Shown piece by piece: positions 13,605 to 21,330 of a stretch of DNA of 64,000 nucleotides. Below the pieces are notes generated by a model. The model saw only the letters and a list, made by a program, of their open reading frames with translations. It was not told where the DNA came from and ran no database searches. The position numbers and the translations under genes are program-made. The stretch is from NCBI RefSeq assembly GCF_014168535.1, contig NZ_CP060007.1, forward strand, positions 2,418,001 to 2,482,000, read 5' to 3'. Every line of letters starts with the position of its first letter. The stretch's first letter is position 1. The DNA is from Lacibacter sediminis. Its GTDB lineage: Bacteria > Bacteroidota > Bacteroidia > Chitinophagales > Chitinophagaceae.

Positions 13605-15728
13605 GTGATTAAATTTTTTCCCGATTCGGCCCTCGTGCAGCTGGAGTTTGATAAAGTGAAGGCGTTGTTACATGAGCATTGCAAAACGGAGTATGCAAAA
13701 AACAAGGCACAGGAGCTTCGTATCCATACACGAAAGGAATATATAAAGCTGGAGTTGCAACAGAGTTATGAGTTTATGCTGTTGCTGCAGCAGGGTCAGT
13801 ATTTCCCTACTGATTATATTCTCAATCTTTCACGTGAACTGAAATTATTATCAATACCCGGTGCGGTGTTAACGGAAGAGCAATTGGTGCAGATCCGCAA
13901 ACTGGCCATTAACGCACAAAGTATTTTTCGTTGGTTTGATGCAGATCGCAGATCGGCTTACCCTGCTTTAACAGAAGTAATTGAAGGAACGTACTACGAA
14001 AAAGTAATTCTTGAACTCATCAATGATGTACTGGACGACAGTGGTGTGGTGAAGGATGATGCGAGTGAAGAGCTGGGAAATATTCGCATGAGTTTATACA
14101 GAAAGCGAAATGAATTACGTCGTGAGTTTGAAAAAGTGTTGAAGCGTTTACAGAAACAAGGTTATGTAGCTGATATTGAAGAATCGTTTTTAAGCGGTAG
14201 AAGGGTAGTGGCATTGTTTGCAGAACAAAAGCGACAGGTGAAAGGTATTCTGCATGGCGAAAGTGAAACAAGAAGAACAGTATTTGTTGAACCGGAAGAA
14301 ACCATTGAGCTCAACAATGATATTTTCAGTTTGGAAAATGAAGAGCGCAGGGAAGTGTATCGCATTCTCCGGGAATTAACGGAGCAACTTTCTGTGTATG
14401 CATCGTTGCTTACAACTTATCACGGCATATTAGGTGAATATGATTTCATCAGGGCAAAAGCAAAGCTGGGCGTTGATATGCAGGCAAATTTCCCAATGCT
14501 GACGGATAAAGCAGTGATCGACTTAAGAGAAGCCTATCATCCGTTGTTGTTGTTGTACAATAAGAAAAATCAAAAGCCAACGATTCCTACAAACATTCGT
14601 CTTGATGAAAAGAGCAGGATATTGGTGATCTCAGGACCCAATGCCGGTGGTAAAACAGTTACCATGAAAACAGTTGGGTTGATGCAATTGATGGTGCAGA
14701 GTGGTTTGCTTGTACCTGTGCATCCAGATAGTGAGTTTGGTATTTTCAAACAGGTGATGATCCATATTGGTGATACGCAAAGCATCGAATATGATTTGAG
14801 TACTTACAGCAGTCACTTGCTGCACATGAAACACTTCATGGAAACAGCAAATGGCCGCACCTTGTTTTTTATTGATGAGTTAGGAAGTGGCAGTGATCCC
14901 AATCTTGGTGGTGCATTTGCTGAAGTGATCTTACAGGAGTTGGTGAAGAAACATTCACTTGGCATTGTTACAACACACTATCTCAATTTGAAAGTAATGG
15001 CGAACCACACGCCCGGTATTGTGAACGGGGCCATGAGTTTCGATGAAAAAAGTTTGCAGCCTTTATATAAACTGATATTCGGTAAGCCCGGAAGTTCTTA
15101 CACGTTTGCCATTGCAGAACGTATCGGCTTAAGCAAACAATTGATCGACCGTGCAAGGGCATTGGTAGATGAAGATCATTTCCGGTTAGATAAATTGTTG
15201 AATACGGCAGAGAGTGATCTCCGTCAGATCGAGAAGAAAGAAAAGGAACTGCATCGTTTGCTGAAAGAAAACGAGCGGTTGAAAAAAGAGATGGAGCAGG
15301 TGCTCAATAGAGAAAAACATCAGCAGCAGGTAGAGTTGTTGAAACAGCAGAATAAGATCACGGAAGACCGCATCGCTTATCTCAAGGATATGGATCGCAA
15401 ACTCAAAGCCATTGTGCAGGAGTGGAGGAGAAGCGACAACAAGGCTGACGTTATGAAGCAGATCAATGCTTTGCTGTTTGATCAAAAGCAGAAGCAGGTG
15501 GCTGAGAAAAAAGACAAAAAGCTCAACGAAAAATTCAAGGAAGTGGGTGGGGAAATAAAGCCAGGCGTAAAAGTGAAAATGATGAAGAACCGCCAGGTGG
15601 GTATTGTAAAAGAACTACGGGGCAAGAACGCAGTGGTTCAGTTGGGAGCTATTCCGATTACGGTAAGTTTGACGGATCTGGTGGTTGTGGTGGATAAGTT
15701 GGAAGAAGAAAAAACCACCGGCAATTAA
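13605..15728 (+). CDS. mutS2: MutS2-family ATPase without Smr nuclease domain
   Basis: 707 residues starting at a GTG, with no in-frame ATG at a sensible place. The N-terminal MutS core and clamp helices lead to the ATPase: Walker A GPNAGGKT at residues 344-351, Walker B LFFIDELGSGSDP near 425, and the signature GKPGSSYTFAIAERIG. A long Lys/Glu/Gln-rich coiled coil follows (about residues 530-640), then a small KOW-like beta domain (KPGVKVKMMKNRQVGIVKEL). MutS2 proteins act on branched DNA and, in Bacillus, on collided ribosomes, and usually end in an Smr endonuclease domain. Here the protein ends after the beta domain, about 75 residues short of the usual length, with no LDLRG motif. The truncated architecture may be normal in this lineage. 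Confidence 0.93.
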   Translation: MIKFFPDSALVQLEFDKVKALLHEHCKTEYAKNKAQELRIHTRKEYIKLELQQSYEFMLLLQQGQYFPTDYILNLSRELKLLSIPGAVLTEEQLVQIRKLAINAQSIFRWFDADRRSAYPALTEVIEGTYYEKVILELINDVLDDSGVVKDDASEELGNIRMSLYRKRNELRREFEKVLKRLQKQGYVADIEESFLSGRRVVALFAEQKRQVKGILHGESETRRTVFVEPEETIELNNDIFSLENEERREVYRILRELTEQLSVYASLLTTYHGILGEYDFIRAKAKLGVDMQANFPMLTDKAVIDLREAYHPLLLLYNKKNQKPTIPTNIRLDEKSRILVISGPNAGGKTVTMKTVGLMQLMVQSGLLVPVHPDSEFGIFKQVMIHIGDTQSIEYDLSTYSSHLLHMKHFMETANGRTLFFIDELGSGSDPNLGGAFAEVILQELVKKHSLGIVTTHYLNLKVMANHTPGIVNGAMSFDEKSLQPLYKLIFGKPGSSYTFAIAERIGLSKQLIDRARALVDEDHFRLDKLLNTAESDLRQIEKKEKELHRLLKENERLKKEMEQVLNREKHQQQVELLKQQNKITEDRIAYLKDMDRKLKAIVQEWRRSDNKADVMKQINALLFDQKQKQVAEKKDKKLNEKFKEVGGEIKPGVKVKMMKNRQVGIVKELRGKNAVVQLGAIPITVSLTDLVVVVDKLEEEKTTGN

Positions 15729-15817
15729 ACATAAGCGTCACCACCTATTCATTTCTTAAAGCAGATTATTTTTTTCGTTTTCGATGTAATACATTTTTGC
15801 GTTGTAAAAAAATGTAT

Positions 15818-16582
15818 ATGAAAACGGACATTCAATTATTGCGAAATGCAACAGTTGTCATTAACACAACCGGGCTTCAGTTGCTGGTCGATCCGATGTT
15901 TAGTGCAAAAGAACATCTCGATCCTATACCTTGGTCAGATGACCGCAGAAATCCTTTGGTCGATTTGCCGGTTTCAAAGGAGATGTTGCAAAATATTATC
16001 AACTCAACAGATGTAATCTTATTAACACATCTGCATCCCGATCATTGGGATGAAGAAGCAGTTGCTTTACTGCCAAAGACAATGCAGGTGATCTGTCAGC
16101 CAGAGGATGAACCCGTATTGCGGGCACAAGGATTTTGTAATTTAATTACAACTGAACAATCTCTTTGTAATCATGTGCTTGTTGAACGTGTGTCTGCGCA
16201 GCACGGGCATGGCGAACTGCTCGACAAACTTTCTCCTGCAAGTGGATTTGTAATTCAATCGCCACATCAAACAATTTATGTAACCGGCGATACTGTTTGG
16301 GGCGAATCATTGAAGCATAACCTGCAACGTTTTCAGCCCGATGTGATCATTGCAAACAGTGGTGCGGCACAATTTAGTTTCGGTGAGCCGGTAACACTCA
16401 ACAAAGAGGATGTGCTGCAAATGCTTTCTGCATGTAAGCCGCATGCAACTGTGGTTATTGTGCATATGGAAGCGGTGAATCATTGCCGTTTAACAAGAAG
16501 TGAATTGCAGGATTTTCTTAAACCGCATCAGTTTACCCAAACGGTTCTTATTCCTCTTGACGGAGAATTTATTGAAGTATAA
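15818..16582 (+). CDS. Metallo-beta-lactamase-fold hydrolase
   Basis: 254 residues from the ATG at 15818 (MKTDIQLL); an ATG two codons upstream is an alternative. The metal site is THLHPDHWD (H71, H73, D75, H76), with VTGDTVW giving a further Asp ligand and VIVHMEAVNH a late His. INTTGLQLLVDPMF at the start is typical of UlaG-like MBL proteins, which act on small phosphorylated or lactone substrates. The substrate here is unknown. An EamA transporter follows nine bases downstream, so the two are probably co-transcribed. Confidence 0.85.
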   Translation: MKTDIQLLRNATVVINTTGLQLLVDPMFSAKEHLDPIPWSDDRRNPLVDLPVSKEMLQNIINSTDVILLTHLHPDHWDEEAVALLPKTMQVICQPEDEPVLRAQGFCNLITTEQSLCNHVLVERVSAQHGHGELLDKLSPASGFVIQSPHQTIYVTGDTVWGESLKHNLQRFQPDVIIANSGAAQFSFGEPVTLNKEDVLQMLSACKPHATVVIVHMEAVNHCRLTRSELQDFLKPHQFTQTVLIPLDGEFIEV

Positions 16583-16591
16583 TTCAAGTTT

Positions 16592-17467
16592 ATGCAGTTT
16601 GCGGATTTGATAAAGCTGTTGCTCCTGGGAGCTATCTGGGGCAGTTCGTATTTGTTTATGAAACTGGCATTGCCTTTAACAGGCGCTTTCTTTACGAGTG
16701 CTGCACGTATTGTCATCGGTACTGTGTTTATCTTGCTACTGGCATTCGTAAAAAAGCAGTTACCCGATTTCAAATCGAACTACAAAGCGTTCCTGCTCGC
16801 AGGCTTATTGAATCTTATCGTGCCTTATGCTAGTATTACCTATGCCTCCCGTTATGTAACTGCGTCAACTGGTGCCACACTGAATGCCACAACACCCATT
16901 TTTACATTGTTGCTGGCTGCTGTTTTTCTTAATGAAAAAATCACAGTTCGTAAAATAGCAGGCATCTGTCTTGGCATTGTTGGTGTGGTTGTACTTGTGG
17001 GTTGGAATAGTCATCCGCAACCTGCAAGTGCGTTTAAAGGAACTGCTCTTTGTTTGTTTGCTGCAGTGGCTTATGCTTCGGCTAATATTTATACTCGTAT
17101 AAATTTTAAGAACCTTGGTGCTTTGCAGATTGTAACGGGGCAAATGCTGTTCAGCTCACTGTTACTTTTACCCGTTGCGCTGCCGCTGAGTATAACCATA
17201 CACTTAACGGCCAATACAGTTGTGATTATTTTATGTCTTGCGTTACTCAGCACGGTGGCTGGTTATCTTTTATATTTTCAGTTGGTACAGAGTGCGGGAC
17301 CGGTAAAAGCGTCGTTGGTTACATTTATCATTCCTGTGTTTGCTTTTTGCTGGAGCAGCCTGTTTTTCAACGAACCGGTTACGGGTAATTTACTGGTAAG
17401 TTTTCTATTGATTGCAAGCGGCTTGGTTTGCATTTTGTATCCGCTTAGAGGTAACAAACAACAGTAG
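16592..17467 (+). CDS. EamA/DMT-family transporter
   Basis: 291 residues with ten hydrophobic helices in two similar halves, the drug/metabolite transporter layout. The N-terminal half has LLLGAIWGSSYLFMKLAL, ASTGATLNATTPIFTLLLAA and NEKITVRKIAGICLGIVGV. The second half repeats the pattern with PVKASLVTFIIPVFAFCWSS and FFNEPVTG. This inner-membrane exporter family handles metabolites or amino acids; no substrate can be assigned. It follows the MBL-fold gene closely and is upstream of a Crp-family regulator. Confidence 0.88.
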   Translation: MQFADLIKLLLLGAIWGSSYLFMKLALPLTGAFFTSAARIVIGTVFILLLAFVKKQLPDFKSNYKAFLLAGLLNLIVPYASITYASRYVTASTGATLNATTPIFTLLLAAVFLNEKITVRKIAGICLGIVGVVVLVGWNSHPQPASAFKGTALCLFAAVAYASANIYTRINFKNLGALQIVTGQMLFSSLLLLPVALPLSITIHLTANTVVIILCLALLSTVAGYLLYFQLVQSAGPVKASLVTFIIPVFAFCWSSLFFNEPVTGNLLVSFLLIASGLVCILYPLRGNKQQ

Positions 17468-17531
17468 GTTTTCATGGTAAACTGGTGTAAAAGGTTTGAA
17501 CATCTTTTCAAACCTTTTCTTATTTTAGTAT

Positions 17532-18134
17532 ATGCCACATCAATTGCTGCTTGACAATATCCGGAACTTCATTCAACTTACTCAGGAAGAAGAGGAGTTA
17601 GTGCTCGACCGTACAACTCCAAGAGAATTTAAACGTGGTGAATTTTTAAATAACGAAGGAGAAGTAAACCGCTTTACAAATTTTATTATTAAAGGCAGCG
17701 CCCGTGTTTACTATATTGAACCAAGCGGGCATGAGCATGTTGTACAGTTGGGCATCAGTAAATGGTGGGTGGGTGATTTTCCAAGTTTCATCACGCAAAC
17801 AAAAGCCAGCATGTACACACAAGCACTGGAGCCAACAGAGGTATTGGCTTTTTCTTATGAAAATCTGCAGGTTTTATATCACGAAGTACCAAAGATGGAA
17901 CGCTTTTTCCGATTGTTGATACAACGGGCATATGCTTCTTTTCATCGGAGAGTTTTAGAAGCGCTGGGCATGGATGCAGAGCAGCGTTATCTTGCTTTCA
18001 GGAATGTATATCCTGAAATGGATATGCAGATTCCGCAAAAACATATCGCTTCATACCTTGGAATGTCGCCGGAATTCTTAAGTACACTAAAGCGCCGGAT
18101 AGTAGACAAAGAACGGGGGCGTGTACGGAAGTAG
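17532..18134 (+). CDS. Crp/Fnr-family transcription regulator
   Basis: 200 residues. The N-terminal cyclic-nucleotide-binding-like beta roll (residues 25-115) includes FKRGEFLNNEGEVNRF, but it lacks the full cAMP phosphate-binding cassette. The C-terminal winged helix contains IPQKHIASYLGMSPEFLSTLKRR, a good helix-turn-helix of the Bacteroidota Crp-like type. No Fnr-type Cys cluster is seen. It is in the same direction as the EamA gene (64 bases apart) and is followed by the only long gene-free stretch of the window. The ligand and targets are unknown. Confidence 0.9.
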   Translation: MPHQLLLDNIRNFIQLTQEEEELVLDRTTPREFKRGEFLNNEGEVNRFTNFIIKGSARVYYIEPSGHEHVVQLGISKWWVGDFPSFITQTKASMYTQALEPTEVLAFSYENLQVLYHEVPKMERFFRLLIQRAYASFHRRVLEALGMDAEQRYLAFRNVYPEMDMQIPQKHIASYLGMSPEFLSTLKRRIVDKERGRVRK

Positions 18135-18577
18135 AATTTAAAAAAAAGCTTACGCAGAAACAAACCTGTATTCACTTTCACTTTTGCAGGATAGCTGTAT
18201 TCGTTTTCATTAACAGCAATGCCTGTTTGAAATTTCTTTAAGTATATTTTTGAACGTGCACGCTGGTAACTTCTGTTGCGATGGGAAGGCCCCACATTGC
18301 TCATTATCTGAAATCCCTGTTCAGGTTTATTTTGGATGCCAACTGTTTCAATTTATTTTGATGACCCCAACGGTCCTCGTTGGAAGTTATTGACATATTA
18401 CCCGGCACACTCAAACCGGAAATGAACGTAATCAGCTATGAAGATTGGCTTCACTTGAAAAGCTGATCATGAGTTATAATAACGTTTGAAAAGCTGCATT
18501 TTTTTTCGCTTTTTCTTAATCCACATTATTTTTTAGTCCCATAATTCCTGAGAATTTTGATTAAAAATATACTAGTA
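18135..18577. other. 443-bp stretch without a supported gene
   Basis: No plausible coding frame or RNA gene was recognised. On the minus strand an open frame of about 54 sense codons upstream of the crp-family gene (18304 down to about 18140) looks protein-like (Lys/Tyr-rich) but runs on into antisense of that gene, so it may be a decayed remnant. The right part contains T-rich runs just before the FMN-reductase ATG. No clear terminator or promoter was found. Confidence 0.4.
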
Positions 18578-19132
18578 ATGAAACGTATTCTGGCAATATG
18601 TGCAAGCAATAAACCGAACTCTATAAACAGGTTGTTACTTTCTGCAGCGTGTTTAAAACTCACAGGTGCTGAAGTTCAAACCATGTTGCTTTCTGATGTT
18701 AGTATTCCTTTTTACAACGAATTGATTGAAGAAAATGAAGGCGTGCCTGGCGAGGTGTTGCGTATTCATCAAACCTTCACCGAAGCAGATGGATTTGTAT
18801 TGGCTTGCCCTGAGCATAACGGGCTGCCGCCGGCAGTTTTTAAAAATCTTTACGACTGGTTATCGAGAATAAACCAAAGAGTTTTTGCAGATAAACCCGT
18901 GATGCTGCTAAGTACTTCACCTGGCGAAAACGGTGGAGCAAGTAATCTTTCATTGATCCGTGAGTTACTGCCGAGATGGGGCGGCATTCCTGCAGGTTTT
19001 TTTGCGCTCGGAAAATTTTACAGCAACTTCCACTCGTCAGAAAAGCGAATCACAAATCCTTTGCTCAATCTGATGCTGGACCAAGAAATCGCTGTATTTG
19101 AATCGGCCATTCATCATCCTCAATTCGCTTGA
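18578..19132 (+). CDS. NADPH-dependent FMN reductase-like flavoprotein
   Basis: 184 residues from the ATG at 18578 (MKRILAICASNKPNS). A TTG seven codons upstream is unlikely. The flavodoxin-like fold shows ASNKPNSINRLLL, the FMN phosphate loop at the N-terminus, then ACPEHNGLPPAVFKNLYDWLSR, the family's P-E-x-N-G-x-x-x-x-x-K-N motif, and LLSTSPGENGGASNLSLIRE. Family members reduce FMN, quinones or azo dyes with NAD(P)H. The next gene starts one base after the stop, so the two are translationally coupled, but no metabolic link between them is obvious. Confidence 0.87.
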   Translation: MKRILAICASNKPNSINRLLLSAACLKLTGAEVQTMLLSDVSIPFYNELIEENEGVPGEVLRIHQTFTEADGFVLACPEHNGLPPAVFKNLYDWLSRINQRVFADKPVMLLSTSPGENGGASNLSLIRELLPRWGGIPAGFFALGKFYSNFHSSEKRITNPLLNLMLDQEIAVFESAIHHPQFA

Positions 19133-19133
19133 T

Positions 19134-20273
19134 ATGATGGATCAAACGTTTTTTAATTTTAAACAGTTTTTGGTGAAAGGACTATCTGTTGGTTGCTTGT
19201 TTTTTTCTGTAGCCCGCAATGCACAATCGGGGAGCTACAACAGAGCAGCCCGACAAACAGATTCGTTAATGCGGGCTAAAATGGAAGAGCTTCATATACC
19301 GGGAGCAGCAGTAGCTGTTATCCAGAATGGTAAATTGTTGCAACAATCAGTTTACGGACTTGCTAATTTAGAATGGGGAAATGCCATTACTGTAAATAGC
19401 AATTTTCAATCGGCATCCTGTACAAAATTGCTTACATCAACTCTATATTTAAAAGCGGTACATCATCAAAAAATTTGTCCCGAAGATCTTTTGTGTGTTT
19501 ACCTGGAAGATGTTCCGGAAGGATGGCGCAACATCCGTATAAAACATCTCATCAACCACTCTTCGGGCATAAAAGAATTCATAGGAGACCCCAATCTTTC
19601 ATCTGTTGCATGGTTGAAGGCAGTACAAGATTCTGTTTTGAATTTTGAACCAGGTTCAAAACAGCAGTATACACAGAGTGATTTTGCATTGCTCGCCGTC
19701 ATACTTGAACAGCTGTACCGGCAGCCCTTCGACCAATTACTGCAGAATGAAATTCTGTATCCTTTAGGCATGCAGGATGGAAGTTATGATGCGGAGCTGC
19801 GGCAACCGGCTTTCACCAATTCAAATTTAGTTAAAGAGAAGGTTTCAACTTATTACTTTAATGACGTTTTCAGGTTGTATAAATTTCTTTACCCGTTTTA
19901 CAATTATGCGGCAGGAGGTTTTTATGCATCAATAAGTGATTGGACAAAATGGGCTATTAGCCTAGATACTGAAGTACTATTCCCGGTTTCGCTGCTGAAC
20001 AACTCCAGTCATTTTCCAAACACTGTTGACAAACCGTTTTTTTCGAATGCCGGATGGCTCAGGCAGCAAGTACAGGGACATACAATTACCGGACATACTG
20101 GTGGCCCAGGTTTATCGGAGGTTTGGCGTTTTACGGAAGCCGGATTTACATTTATTGTACTTACAAACGATACAGAATTGTTACCGGGTCTTGCGTTGCA
20201 GATTGCATCGTTCTATTTACCTGGCTTTTCGGCACCTGAAACAATATCAAAATTTAAACGATCAATTAAATAA
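19134..20273 (+). CDS. Serine hydrolase, beta-lactamase/DD-peptidase (S12) fold
   Basis: 379 residues from the ATG at 19134, one base after the preceding stop; an ATG at 19137 is equivalent. An N-terminal hydrophobic segment (residues 10-30) suggests export. The catalytic SxxK is S95-C-T-K98 in FQSASCTKLL. The second motif is YTQSDFALL (Tyr in YxN position, with Ser for Asn), and the third is GHTGGPG, the HTG form. Proteins of this kind include esterases, DD-peptidases and amino-peptidases, so the substrate is open. The middle segment is Leu-rich and ordinary. It lies between an FMN reductase and an SDR. Confidence 0.87.
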   Translation: MMDQTFFNFKQFLVKGLSVGCLFFSVARNAQSGSYNRAARQTDSLMRAKMEELHIPGAAVAVIQNGKLLQQSVYGLANLEWGNAITVNSNFQSASCTKLLTSTLYLKAVHHQKICPEDLLCVYLEDVPEGWRNIRIKHLINHSSGIKEFIGDPNLSSVAWLKAVQDSVLNFEPGSKQQYTQSDFALLAVILEQLYRQPFDQLLQNEILYPLGMQDGSYDAELRQPAFTNSNLVKEKVSTYYFNDVFRLYKFLYPFYNYAAGGFYASISDWTKWAISLDTEVLFPVSLLNNSSHFPNTVDKPFFSNAGWLRQQVQGHTITGHTGGPGLSEVWRFTEAGFTFIVLTNDTELLPGLALQIASFYLPGFSAPETISKFKRSIK

Positions 20274-20279
20274 TCATTT

Positions 20280-21020
20280 ATGAATATTTCTGGAAATACA
20301 ATTCTAATTACGGGTGGCGGATCGGGAATAGGTTTAGCCACTGCAAAACTGCTGGATCAATTTGAAAACCGATTGATATTAGTGGGGCGTAACAAACAGA
20401 AACTGCAATACGCAGTTAGTCAACTTACAAATGCTGAATTTTTTATAGCAGATGTAACTGATCCGCATGACGTGCAAAGCCTGGTAAAACATGCGGAAAG
20501 TGAGTTCCCCGATTTAAATATCCTCATCAACAATGCCGGAGTAGCATATACGTATTCCATTCAACGTATTGAAGATTCTTTTGAAAAAGCAACTGCTGAA
20601 ATAAATACCAACTACCTGGCAAATGTTCATCTTACAACAAAGCTGTTACCGTTGTTGTTGAAAAATAACGAATCGGCTATTATTAACAACAGTTCAGTAA
20701 CCGCACTGGTGCCAGCACTCAAAATTCCAACCTACAGTGCCAGCAAAGCTGCCTTACATTCGTTTTCGCAATCGCTCCGATATTTGTTACAGGCACAAAG
20801 CAATGTAAAAGTTTTTGAAGTGCTGCCGCCGCTTGTGGATACCGATTTCTCCAAGGAAATCGATGGACCAAAAATTTCGCCTGAAAAAGTTGCTGAAACA
20901 ATTTTGCACGGAATGGAAACAGATACGTATGAAATTTTTGTTGGGGTGGCCGCAGAGCTGTCAAAGGTGGTTCGAAATTCGCCGGAAACAGCAATTAAAC
21001 TGCTCAATCAACTTGCTTAA
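20280..21020 (+). CDS. Short-chain dehydrogenase/reductase, DltE-like
   Basis: 246 residues. The NAD(P) fold has TGGGSGIG (residues 11-18) and INNAGVAY (83-90). The catalytic set is the Ser of NNSSVTALVP, Tyr152 and Lys156 in PTYSASKAA. LPPLVDTDF follows, the PG-motif region that in DltE-like SDRs reads PP.V.T. The likely reaction is an NADP-dependent oxidoreduction of an unknown small substrate. Six bases separate it from the serine hydrolase, so the reductase, hydrolase and SDR genes form one transcription unit. Confidence 0.92.
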   Translation: MNISGNTILITGGGSGIGLATAKLLDQFENRLILVGRNKQKLQYAVSQLTNAEFFIADVTDPHDVQSLVKHAESEFPDLNILINNAGVAYTYSIQRIEDSFEKATAEINTNYLANVHLTTKLLPLLLKNNESAIINNSSVTALVPALKIPTYSASKAALHSFSQSLRYLLQAQSNVKVFEVLPPLVDTDFSKEIDGPKISPEKVAETILHGMETDTYEIFVGVAAELSKVVRNSPETAIKLLNQLA

Positions 21021-21094
21021 TTACAAGTTGATTTTGTTGCCGGCAAATTCACAACAGCTTGACTAAAAAATAATTGAACAAAAGAGTTAGTTTT

Positions 21095-21126
21095 TTTGGC
21101 TCAAAAAACTAGTACCCTTACTTTTG
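21095..21126 (+). promoter_or_regulatory. Bacteroidota-type promoter of tRNA-Ser
   Basis: A -33 TTTG (21095-21098), a 20-base spacer and an exact -7 TACTTTTG (21119-21126). The mature tRNA begins four bases after the last G, so transcription would start at or next to the mature 5' end. This is the clearest full promoter in the window. Confidence 0.8.
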
Positions 21127-21130
21127 CGCC

Positions 21131-21254
<124 letters not shown>

Positions 21255-21330
21255 ATTTATACTTTGGAGGATTTCTGTTTTATCAAAAAGTAATTATCTT
21301 TCTCGCCTTCTTCACAATAACCATCAAACT

